From contig JAHFED010000028.1 in NCBI GenBank assembly GCA_023248635.1, positions 1 through 64,000 of the forward strand: 64,000 nucleotides of DNA, given 5' to 3'. The position numbers and the translations under genes were made by a program. This document shows, one piece after another, positions 8,219 to 15,448 of the stretch. The stretch is from Myxococcales bacterium. GTDB lineage: Bacteria > Myxococcota > UBA727 > VGSZ01. Each line of letters opens with the position of its first letter. Position 1 is the first letter of the stretch. The notes below the pieces were generated by a model, which saw only the letters and a list, made by a program, of their open reading frames with translations, searched no databases and was not told the DNA's origin.

Positions 8219-8350
8219 TTCAAGACGCGCCAGCGTCTTGAACATCCAAACTTCAAGACGCGCCAGCGTCTTGAACATCCAAACTTCAAGACGCGCCAGC
8301 GTCTTGAACATCAAGACTTCAAGACGCGCCAGCGTCTTGAACATCAAGAC
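8219..8350. repeat. Tandem 33-bp hairpin repeat (family C)
   Basis: Four exact-length 33-bp units start at 8219, 8252, 8285 and 8318. Each contains 10-bp inverted arms TTCAAGACGC and GCGTCTTGAA around GCCA, followed by CATCCAAAC or CATCAAGAC. A single copy stands alone at 11178-11210. The remaining bases to 8427 carry no recognisable gene. Confidence 0.9.
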
Positions 8351-8427
8351 TTCAAATTAGGGTGTTGGGTCGATCGGCCGCAGAAGAACGGCCGCAGCCC
8401 AGCCTCTGGCGAGATCGCCGGTCCGTT

Positions 8428-9522
8428 TCAGGCAGCCAGAGGCAGCTTGTCGTTGGCGTCGGCAAAGCTGGGGAAGGTCTCGACGACGGCCTCGCGTCCC
8501 TTGCTTTGTTCTTGTTGCTCGCGCCAGGCGGTCTTGCGCAGGGCGGTGAGGGCCACCTCGAGCTCGGCGTCGCCCGGCTCGGCGGTCGTCAAGCGCTGCA
8601 TCAGCATGCCCGGGGCGATCAACGCGCGCACAATGGGGTTTTGGGGATGGCGCGCGGCCAAGCGCTGCACTTCGTAGGCGAAGCCGGCGATGGGCAACAA
8701 GAGCGGCATCTTGATGAAGAGCAGCAACAGCGCCTGCGCAAAGCTGTTCTCAAATACAACAGGAACAAAGGGCAGTACGGCGACAAAAACCAGAAATGAA
8801 GTCACGATGGAGAGCAAGAGCAGGCTGGTGCCGCAGCGCGGGTGCGCCGTCGTCTTCGGTCGCGCGTGGTCGACGTCGAGGGGCTCGTTGGCTTCCCAGA
8901 CGTGCACGCTCTTGTGCTCGGCGCCGTGGTACATGAACAGGCGCTTCACTTCTTTCATTCTAGAGATGAGCAGAATGTAACCAATGAAGAGTATTAATTT
9001 GATGCCACCGTCGACGGCGTGAAAGAGGGGACCCGTCATCGGCAGCGCGGATTCGCCATCGTGTCCAAGGGCTTGGCCCAGACCCCACGCCGAGAGGTGG
9101 GGCACCCCCTTGAAGAGGGCGAAGGCGAACATCATCGACGCCGCCACCGTGAGGAAGAGGCCGGCGCCGCCCTCCTTCTTTTGCCGGGAGACTTTCTCTT
9201 GTTGCTGCTGGGCCTCTTTGTCGTCGGGGAAGGCCGTCGCCGCCGAGAAGGTCAGGGCCTGCATGCCGTTGTACATGCTCTCCACCAGCATGGTGGCGCC
9301 GCGGAGGATCGGCAGCTTCAAGAAAGGAAAGCGCTCGGCGAAGGAGAGCCAGGCTTCTTCGCGCACCGTGATCCCGCCGTCGGGCGTTCGCACAGCGACT
9401 GCGAAGCTCTTGGGGGAGCGCATCATCACGCCCTCGACCACCGCTTGACCGCCGATGACCGGCTTGGTGGTGCTGACGAGGGCAGCGGCAAAGAGAAGGC
9501 GGTTCTTGCGAGACAGCAACAT
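8428..9522 (-). CDS. DUF1385 family membrane protein
   Basis: The protein has 364 residues. The family signature VIGGQAVVEGVMMRSP is near residue 22. It continues with a LxRGxxxLxExM-like stretch (LPILRGATMLVESMYNG), then MYHGAEHKSVHVWEANEPLD and HPRCGTSLLL, all conserved DUF1385 blocks with His/Glu/Cys residues. At least four hydrophobic segments are visible (about 125-145, 175-195, 230-255, 260-280). The function is unknown; in many bacteria this gene lies next to rpmE and prfA. Here rpmE is about 650 bp upstream on the same strand, but prfA is not in the neighbourhood. A charged QQQQEK stretch lies between the first soluble part and the membrane part. The C-terminal 40 residues are soluble and Lys/Glu-rich. 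Confidence 0.92.
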   Translation of the reverse strand: MLLSRKNRLLFAAALVSTTKPVIGGQAVVEGVMMRSPKSFAVAVRTPDGGITVREEAWLSFAERFPFLKLPILRGATMLVESMYNGMQALTFSAATAFPDDKEAQQQQEKVSRQKKEGGAGLFLTVAASMMFAFALFKGVPHLSAWGLGQALGHDGESALPMTGPLFHAVDGGIKLILFIGYILLISRMKEVKRLFMYHGAEHKSVHVWEANEPLDVDHARPKTTAHPRCGTSLLLLSIVTSFLVFVAVLPFVPVVFENSFAQALLLLFIKMPLLLPIAGFAYEVQRLAARHPQNPIVRALIAPGMLMQRLTTAEPGDAELEVALTALRKTAWREQQEQSKGREAVVETFPSFADANDKLPLAA

Positions 9523-9591
9523 GGGTGGAGTGTGCGAACTCCAACCCCGCTCGTCGAGTACCTTGTGTGGGCACCCGACCCGAGCAAGCGC

Positions 9592-10089
9592 CTACCCAAA
9601 CAAGCGCCGCAGCAGACGGGGGAGCCCGATCCGGCCGGGGTCTGGCTCTGGAGCGCGCACCACGGCGCCGGTCACGGTGTCGTCCCACGTCTGCGGCAGG
9701 GTCTCGGCCCGCAGCACGCCGGCAAAATGGGCCAGGTAGCGGTCGTCGCCGGTCACGAGCTCAGCCACCGCCGCCGCGGCCTCCAGCACCTCCAAGCGCG
9801 GCATGGGGTCAAGGTTGATCACGTCAGCGCGGGGGCCGGCGCCACGGTCGTCGTCGTCTTGGGCCACGCGCCCGGTGCGGATGGCTTGCTGTCGTCGCCA
9901 CTGGATGACGTTGCCCTGGAGCACGAACTCGTGTTCCACCGCCTGCCCGGCCAGATCGACGTGCGTGAGGAGGTTGAACCCCTCGATGCCCTGGTGCCAC
10001 ACGGCCTTCAGATCTTTGGCGCCAAAACCCAACTCGGCGAAGCGGATGCGACGGACGCTCTTGGCAATCTCGGCTGGAGAAGCGGGCAT
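9592..10089 (-). CDS. Conserved-looking hypothetical protein
   Basis: The protein has 165 residues with the start taken as ATG at 10089 (PASPAEIAKSVRRIRFAELG). No signal peptide, membrane helix or known motif is seen. The N-terminal half has alternating strands (KAVWHQGIEGFNLLTHVDL, then HEFVLQGNVIQWRRQQ) that look like a small beta sheet. The second half is helical, with a C-terminal basic end, LPRLLRRLFG. It follows the rpmE terminator and precedes the DUF1385 gene on the same strand. I do not recognise the family. The reading frame shows the same GC-rich third positions as its neighbours, which supports real coding. Confidence 0.6.
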   Translation of the reverse strand: MPASPAEIAKSVRRIRFAELGFGAKDLKAVWHQGIEGFNLLTHVDLAGQAVEHEFVLQGNVIQWRRQQAIRTGRVAQDDDDRGAGPRADVINLDPMPRLEVLEAAAAVAELVTGDDRYLAHFAGVLRAETLPQTWDDTVTGAVVRAPEPDPGRIGLPRLLRRLFG

Positions 10090-10118
10090 GCTGGAGTCTA
10101 TCGATGCACTGCCAGGCC

Positions 10119-10148
10119 GAAAGAAAACGGCCACCGCTGGGTGGCCGT
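10119..10148 (-). terminator. Intrinsic terminator after rpmE
   Basis: On the minus strand a 9-bp stem ACGGCCACC/GGTGGCCGT with a four-base loop (10127-10148) is followed by TTTTCTTTC. It lies 25 bp after the rpmE stop codon. Confidence 0.85.
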
Positions 10149-10172
10149 CGTCGACGTCGCAGCTGGTACGCT

Positions 10173-10409
10173 TCAGGCTTTGTCGGCGGGCTTGGCTGCT
10201 GGCGCAGCGCTCTTCGCGCCGTAGCGGGCCTTGAACTTCTCGACGCGGCCTTCTTTGTCGAGGATGCGGCTCTTGCCGGTGAAGAAGGGGTGGCACGCCG
10301 AGCAGATGTCGATGGCGTAGGAGCTGCGGGTGCTGCGGGTGTCGTAGCTGGCACCGCAAGCGCAGGTGATGGTGGTGTTTCGGTAGATCGGGTGGATGTC
10401 GGGTCGCAT
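10173..10409 (-). CDS. rpmE: 50S ribosomal protein L31
   Basis: The protein has 78 residues and is a component of the large ribosomal subunit. It begins MRPDIHPIYRNTTITCACG, the standard L31 start. Zinc-binding cysteines are at 16, 18, 36 and 39 (CAC and CSAC), so this is the zinc-containing (C+) paralogue. The end of the conserved part, HPFFTGKSRILDKEGRVEKF, is intact; the last 12 residues are a Lys/Ala/Pro tail. AAGGAACGACC directly precedes the ATG and serves as ribosome binding site. A strong intrinsic terminator follows, so the gene is likely monocistronic or the end of a short unit. Confidence 0.97.
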   Translation of the reverse strand: MRPDIHPIYRNTTITCACGASYDTRSTRSSYAIDICSACHPFFTGKSRILDKEGRVEKFKARYGAKSAAPAAKPADKA

Positions 10410-10498
10410 GGTCGTTCCTTCGTCTGCCGGCTCGACGCCGCACCATGCGGGCGAGGTTGGGGAGACCAGGGGGCGTCTAGGGACCCAGGCCGTCGACG

Positions 10499-11149
10499 TC
10501 AACGCTCTTGCTGCGGTGGATCCCTGCTCGACGCCGCCGGCTCGACCCAGGCGGCGAAGGCGAGCAGGTCGCGGATGCGCTGATCGGCTTCGACCTGCTC
10601 TTTGTGGCTCACCAGCGAGGTCACGATGTGCAAGAGGCGGCGGTCCGGCGCAGGCAGCACATAGCTGATGTTGACGAGGTCGACGTTGTCTTCGGCGCGC
10701 ACCACCGGCTGCAGCATGCGCACCGCTTTGCCCCCTTGGTACGGCAGCTCGCCGACGACGCCGCCTTGTTCTTCGACCCGCTGCTTGAGCTTCTGGGTCA
10801 TCAGCGTGAGGCGCTCGGGGTCGACCACTGGCACCAGGAGCACGCGCACTTTCTGCCCGCTCTGAAAGGTCCACTCGCCCGCGCAGGCATCGGTGGCGTC
10901 GACGTCGTGGCAGGCAGATTCCTCGTGCCACCCCGTGGCCCCGGGAAAGCCCAGCATCAGCTGCGGATCGAGCACCGTGACGACGGGTGCAGGGGCACGG
11001 AGCAGCAGGAAGGCGGCGACACCCGCAAGGACAAGGCCGACGACGACGACGACGACGCGCATGACTGACTGTGTCACGAGCTGGTGTCTTGAGCGCAAAG
11101 CAGTTGCTGTGCCCGCCGCAGGGCGCTCTGCAGCGCCTGCGTGCTTCAT
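10499..11149 (-). CDS. Membrane-anchored periplasmic hypothetical protein
   Basis: The protein has 216 residues with start ATG at 11149, preceded by AGGAAG; an internal ATG at 11062 would give 187 residues beginning RVVVVVVGLVLAGVAAFLLL. A basic N-terminus precedes that one membrane helix, and the remaining 160 residues would be periplasmic. That part contains two cysteines around an Asp-rich turn (SACHDVDATDACAGEW), probably a disulphide, and a KxxVEADQRIRDLLAF helix near the end. I recognise no family. The gene is divergent from the NtrC-type regulator gene at 11244, with a single family C hairpin between them. Start choice is uncertain. Confidence 0.65.
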   Translation of the reverse strand: MKHAGAAERPAAGTATALRSRHQLVTQSVMRVVVVVVGLVLAGVAAFLLLRAPAPVVTVLDPQLMLGFPGATGWHEESACHDVDATDACAGEWTFQSGQKVRVLLVPVVDPERLTLMTQKLKQRVEEQGGVVGELPYQGGKAVRMLQPVVRAEDNVDLVNISYVLPAPDRRLLHIVTSLVSHKEQVEADQRIRDLLAFAAWVEPAASSRDPPQQER

Positions 11150-11177
11150 CGACTTCCTCGCTCGTGCCTTGATGGCC

Positions 11178-11210
11178 TTCAAGACGCGCCGGCGTCTGGA
11201 ACATCAAAAC
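11178..11210. repeat. Single family C hairpin unit
   Basis: One 33-bp unit close to those at 8219-8350 (TTCAAGACGC with one mismatch in the right arm, GCGTCTGGAA, then CATCAAAAC). It lies in the divergent promoter region between the genes at 11149 and 11244 and is followed by a T-run, so it could also act as a weak plus-strand terminator. Confidence 0.85.
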
Positions 11211-11243
11211 TTCATTTTTTTCTGTTCCTGTTAGACAGAGGGC

Positions 11244-12620
11244 ATGACGCGCGCGCTCCTCGTCGACGACGACCCCCACCTGCGCCTGGCCCTGAGCAAG
11301 GCCCTCATCCGCAAGGGCGTCGACGTCCTCGATGTCTCCTCCGGCGAAGCGGCGCTGGAGCCCCTCAAAACCGGCATCTCCAGCGCCGGGCCCGTCGACG
11401 TCTGCCTGCTCGACTTGCGCATGCCGGGCATGAGCGGGCTCGAGGTGCTGCGCCGGACCTTGGGGCGCAAGGTACCCGTCGTCGTGCTCACCGGACACGG
11501 GACCGTCCCCGATGCCGTCGAGGCCATGCGTTTGGGGGCGGTGAATTTCGTGCAGAAGCCCGTCGACGCCGACGAGCTGGTGCCGATCCTCAAGCAGGCC
11601 CAGCGCACCGAGCCCCCCGCCGTCGCCGACGCCATGCTGGGGGCGTCTGGGGTCATGCTCGGGTTCTTCGATAAGCTCGATCGGGCCGCGCGCTCGGACG
11701 AGCACGTGTTGCTGGTGGGCGAAACGGGCACCGGCAAAGAGCTGTGCGCGCGGCGCCTCCACGACGTCAGCGCCCACCAGCGCGGGCCCTTCGTCGCCAT
11801 GAATGCTGCGGCGATTCCGCGCGAGCTCGTCGAGAGTGAGCTCTTTGGCCACCGACGGGGCGCCTTCACCGGCGCCGCCGAAGCGCGCGACGGCATGATG
11901 CACAAGGCCGCCGACGGCACCCTCTTTCTCGATGAGATCGGCGAGATGCCTCTCGATGTGCAGCCCAAGCTGCTGCGGGCCATCGACGAGAGGCGCTTTC
12001 GCCCCGTCGGCGCCGACGTCGAACGCCCCTTCAAAGGACGCATCGTCGCCGCCACCCACAGGGACCTCAAGCTGCTCGTCGAACAAGGGCGTTTCCGCGC
12101 CGATCTCTACTATCGGCTTGGGGTCATTCCCTTGCACCTGCCACCCCTGCGGGACCGCGGCGACGATGTCGTCCTGATTGCTCGTGCTTGGTTGGGCCGG
12201 GCCGTCGAAGAACGTCCCGCGCGGCGGGCGAACGTCGAGCTCGCGTTCACTCCCGCCGCCGAAGAAAAGCTGCGGCGCTATGCCTGGCCCGGCAACGTGC
12301 GCGAGCTCGTCAACGTCGTGAAGCGCGCGGCCTTGTTTTCCCAGGGCGACGTCGTCGACGAAGAACTGGTGGGCGAGCTCCTCGAGGACTCTCCCTTTGC
12401 CCATGGCGCCGATCAGCCAGCGTTGCCGCCGCCCAGCACCGATGACAGCGCGGGCCCCCGTGCGGGGCAGCGGGTCACGATGGAAGAGCTGGAAAAGACC
12501 CACATTCGCCGCCTCCTCGACGAGCTGCACAACGTCAGCGAAGTCGCCCGCATCGTCGGCATCGACCGGCGCACGCTGCAGCGCAAGATGATCGCCTGGG
12601 GCTTCCGCGACTCGACCTGA
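11244..12620 (+). CDS. NtrC-type sigma-54-dependent response regulator
   Basis: The protein has 458 residues in the full NtrC layout. The receiver domain (1-120) has the acidic pocket VDDD, the phosphoacceptor Asp57 in LLDLRMPG, and KPVDADE with the conserved Lys. The AAA+ sigma-54 activator domain (about 135-370) has Walker A GETGTGKE near 159, the sigma-54-contacting loop GAFTGA near 206, and LFLDEIGEM as Walker B. The C-terminal Fis-type helix-turn-helix includes SEVARIVGIDRRTLQRKM. It activates sigma-54 promoters after phosphorylation by a histidine kinase, which is not encoded in this window. Its stop codon is only 21 bp before the M16 protease gene, so the regulator and the three protease genes may form one transcript or regulatory unit. 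Confidence 0.96.
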   Translation: MTRALLVDDDPHLRLALSKALIRKGVDVLDVSSGEAALEPLKTGISSAGPVDVCLLDLRMPGMSGLEVLRRTLGRKVPVVVLTGHGTVPDAVEAMRLGAVNFVQKPVDADELVPILKQAQRTEPPAVADAMLGASGVMLGFFDKLDRAARSDEHVLLVGETGTGKELCARRLHDVSAHQRGPFVAMNAAAIPRELVESELFGHRRGAFTGAAEARDGMMHKAADGTLFLDEIGEMPLDVQPKLLRAIDERRFRPVGADVERPFKGRIVAATHRDLKLLVEQGRFRADLYYRLGVIPLHLPPLRDRGDDVVLIARAWLGRAVEERPARRANVELAFTPAAEEKLRRYAWPGNVRELVNVVKRAALFSQGDVVDEELVGELLEDSPFAHGADQPALPPPSTDDSAGPRAGQRVTMEELEKTHIRRLLDELHNVSEVARIVGIDRRTLQRKMIAWGFRDST

Positions 12621-12641
12621 CTTGCAGTAGGGTGCGCCCCC

Positions 12642-14012
12642 ATGACGCGACTCCTCCTCTGTTTCTTCCTGGCGGCGGCGGCGGCCTCGGCGGCCCCCGA
12701 ACCCTTGCACCTCGAGTCCACGCGCTTTGCGCTGAAGAACGGTCTCACCGTCGTGCTCGTCGAGGATCACAGCGTGCCGCGGGTGCACATGAGCCTGCGC
12801 GTCCGCACCGGCTCGGCCTGGGAGAAGCCCGGTCGCACCGGCTTTGCCCACCTCTTCGAGCACCTGATGTTCGAGGGATCAAAGAACGTTCCCGAAGGGA
12901 AATTCGATCAATGGCTCGAGGCTGCCGGCGGCGAGAACAATGCTTGGACCAGTGAGGACTTCACCTACTACTATGAAGAGGGACCTACGAACGCGTTAGA
13001 TCTCATGATGTTTTTAGAGAGCGACCGTCTGGGCTATTTCCTCGACAAGCTCGACAAGGGTCTCGTTGACGGACAGCGCGACGTCGTCAAGAATGAGCGT
13101 CGCCAATCCTATGAGAACAGGCCCTACGGCATGGCCGACCTCGCAGTGCCGTCGTTGTTGTTTCCGAGGAATCACCCCTATTCGTGGCCGGTCATCGGTT
13201 CGATGGACGATCTCAGCGCTGCCGCCATCGACGACGTCCGCGACTTCTTCACGAAGCACTATGCGCCCGAGAACATGATTCTGGTGCTGGTCGGCGACTT
13301 CAAGACCGCCAACGCCCGCGCCGCCGTCGACCGGTGGTTCTCCGACGTGCCCTCACGGGGCGGTCGGCCGGCACCAGCGCTGGCCCCCGTCACGCTCAAG
13401 GGCGAAAAGCGCGCCGTCTTCGAAGATGACGTCGAGCTGCCGCGCCTCACCCTGGTGTGGCCGTCGTCGGCGCTCTTTGGACCCGACGACGCCGCCCTGG
13501 ATCTGCTCTCGACGACGTTGACGGGTGGGGAGTCCTCGCGCCTGGTCAAGCGTCTGGTGCACGAGCTGCGCGTCGCCCAATCCGTCAGCGCCACCCAGGA
13601 GTCGCGCGAGCGCGGTGGGCAGTTCAACATCGAGGTCCTCGCCTTCCCCGGCCAACAGCTCAAAGACATCGCCCGCGTCGTCGACGAAGAAGTCGCCCGG
13701 CTGCTGCGGGAGGGCCCCACCGAGGCCGAGCTCGCGCGCGCCAAAACCATCAACGAAGCCCACCTCTTCGACGAGCTCGACTCGCTGTCGTCCAAGGCCG
13801 AGCGCACCTCGGCCTACGCCATGCTGCTCGGGGATCCCGACTCCTTTGGCAAAGACCTCGCGCGCTACACCAAGCTCAGTCGTGACGACGTCGCCGCCGC
13901 CGGCCGCCGCACCCTCACCCACGGGCGTCTGGTGCTTTCGGTGGTGCCGCGCGGGCATCTGGAGCAAGCCGTCATCAATCCTGTGCTGCCGGCTGTTGGA
14001 GGTGCCCGATGA
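12642..14012 (+). CDS. M16 zinc metallopeptidase, catalytic subunit
   Basis: The protein has 456 residues. The signal peptide is LLLCFFLAAAAASA, so it is exported. The inverted zinc motif HxxEH is complete (His70, Glu73, His74 in HLFEHLMF), and the distal Glu is in the DVVKNERRQS helix, as in active M16 peptidases such as pitrilysin and processing peptidase beta subunits. The second half is the usual non-catalytic M16 repeat ending in LVLSVVPRG. Active M16B enzymes pair with an inactive partner; here that partner is the next gene, overlapping by ATGA. Substrates are probably peptides or unfolded proteins in the periplasm. The upstream gene is a sigma-54 activator. Confidence 0.95.
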   Translation: MTRLLLCFFLAAAAASAAPEPLHLESTRFALKNGLTVVLVEDHSVPRVHMSLRVRTGSAWEKPGRTGFAHLFEHLMFEGSKNVPEGKFDQWLEAAGGENNAWTSEDFTYYYEEGPTNALDLMMFLESDRLGYFLDKLDKGLVDGQRDVVKNERRQSYENRPYGMADLAVPSLLFPRNHPYSWPVIGSMDDLSAAAIDDVRDFFTKHYAPENMILVLVGDFKTANARAAVDRWFSDVPSRGGRPAPALAPVTLKGEKRAVFEDDVELPRLTLVWPSSALFGPDDAALDLLSTTLTGGESSRLVKRLVHELRVAQSVSATQESRERGGQFNIEVLAFPGQQLKDIARVVDEEVARLLREGPTEAELARAKTINEAHLFDELDSLSSKAERTSAYAMLLGDPDSFGKDLARYTKLSRDDVAAAGRRTLTHGRLVLSVVPRGHLEQAVINPVLPAVGGAR

Positions 14013-15448
14013 GCGTCCTGGTTTGTCGCAAGCTCGTGCTCCTGGGGCTGATGCTCTTGGCCTCGTCGACGTCGCTGGCTGAGGGTGTCGATCGCTCTGC
14101 TCCGCCGGTGCCCGGACCAGTGCCGGCATTCACCATGCCCGTGCCCGTCGAGCTGACGCTGAAGAACGGACTCAAGGTCTATTTCCTCGAGCGTCACCGC
14201 GCGCCCCTGGTCGACCTCATCGCCGTCGTCGGTGGCGGTGCCTTGGCCGACCTGCCCGAACACGAAGGCAGCGCCGTGGCCACCGCCGATCTGCTCACCC
14301 AGGGGGCGGGGGATCGTGACGCCTTCGCTTTCGACGACGCCGTCAAAGCCCTGGGCGCCCACGTCGACGCCGGCGCCTCCTGGACCTCGATCACCGTGAG
14401 CCTGCACGCCACGAGCTCTCGCTTCGCCGAGGCCGTGCCGCTGTGGGCCGACGCGCTGCTGCATCCCCGCCTCACCGCTGACGATTGGGAGCGCAAGCGC
14501 GGCGAGAAGCTCGCTGAGCTCGCCTACTACAAAGACGAGCCGCGCATGCTCGGCGGCCTGGCAGCAGCGCGCACCCTCTTTGGCACCCAGCGCCCGGGCG
14601 CCGCCATCATGGGGACGCCACGGGCGCTCCTGTCGACGACGGTGGAAGATCTGCGCGCCTTTCACTCCACCCATTTTCGACCCGACAACGCTTTCCTGGT
14701 GGTGGCCGGCGAGGTCGACAAGAAGGCGCTGGCGACGGCCCTCGAGTCGGCGTTGGCCTCGTGGACGGCGCCGGCCAGCCCCCTGCCCAAGATGAGCTCC
14801 CCCGAGCCCGCCCCTATCGTCGGCGTTGGCGTCGTCGTCGTCGACCGACCGGGAGCACCCCAGAGTGCCGTGTCGTTGGTGGCGCCCTTGCCGACCTCGC
14901 TGCGGCCCTTCGATGCGCCGGCGGCGGTGATGCGGACGCTCTTGGGGGGATCGTTCACGTCGAGGCTCAACACCAACCTCCGCGAGGTGCACGGCTACTC
15001 CTACGGCGCCGGCTACTCGATCCAGACCTGGCCCTGGCACCGGGCCGTGGTGTCGACGAGCGTGGCGACGCCGGTCACTCTGCCGGCCCTCAACGAGATC
15101 TTTGGCGAGCTGGCCCGCATTCGCGAACCCGCCTCCCTCGAAGAAGTCGAAAGGGCCCGCGCCTATGAGGCCCTGTCCTTCCCCGCCATCCTCGACGGCG
15201 GCCATTCCCTGGCTTCGGCCTGGGCTGGTTGGCACGAGCAAGGCGTCTCCAACGACGTCGTCACCAACTACATGGGCCAGGTCACCAAGGTCGACGTCGC
15301 CGCCACGGCGGCCAGTGCTTTTGCGCTGGTGGATCCAAAGGCCGTCCGCGTCGTCGTCGTCGGCGACAAGGCGCTGCTCGAGCCCGGCCTGCAGAAGCTC
15401 GGTCTTGTGAGCACGCTGAGCGCCGACGAGCTGCTGCCGAGCCCCTGA
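14009..15448 (+). CDS. M16 peptidase family, inactive partner subunit
   Basis: The protein has 479 residues. A signal peptide is present (LVLLGLMLLASSTSLA). The position of the zinc motif reads LPEHEGSAVATADLL, so HxxEH is lost and the subunit should not bind catalytic zinc. The substrate-binding Arg/Tyr block is retained in the second half (SFTSRLNTNLREVHGYSYG). This is the classic division of labour in M16B heterodimers: one subunit cleaves and the other shapes the chamber. The start overlaps the stop of the catalytic subunit gene (ATGA), and its own stop overlaps the next start (TGATG), which implies coupled translation of all three proteases. Confidence 0.93.
   Translation: MSVLVCRKLVLLGLMLLASSTSLAEGVDRSAPPVPGPVPAFTMPVPVELTLKNGLKVYFLERHRAPLVDLIAVVGGGALADLPEHEGSAVATADLLTQGAGDRDAFAFDDAVKALGAHVDAGASWTSITVSLHATSSRFAEAVPLWADALLHPRLTADDWERKRGEKLAELAYYKDEPRMLGGLAAARTLFGTQRPGAAIMGTPRALLSTTVEDLRAFHSTHFRPDNAFLVVAGEVDKKALATALESALASWTAPASPLPKMSSPEPAPIVGVGVVVVDRPGAPQSAVSLVAPLPTSLRPFDAPAAVMRTLLGGSFTSRLNTNLREVHGYSYGAGYSIQTWPWHRAVVSTSVATPVTLPALNEIFGELARIREPASLEEVERARAYEALSFPAILDGGHSLASAWAGWHEQGVSNDVVTNYMGQVTKVDVAATAASAFALVDPKAVRVVVVGDKALLEPGLQKLGLVSTLSADELLPSP

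Noticed and set aside
8219-8350. Possible CRISPR or small protein encoded by the 33-bp repeats
   Set aside because: No spacers, and the open frame (KTRQRLEHPNF repeats) exists only because the unit length is a multiple of three.
12601-12641. Possible sigma-54 promoter before the M16 gene
   Set aside because: TTGCA is present near 12622, but no GG lies at the required distance upstream.
10173-12863. Very long minus-strand open frame of 896 codons
   Set aside because: It is the antisense shadow of the NtrC-type gene joined to rpmE; only the rpmE end has a known protein pattern.
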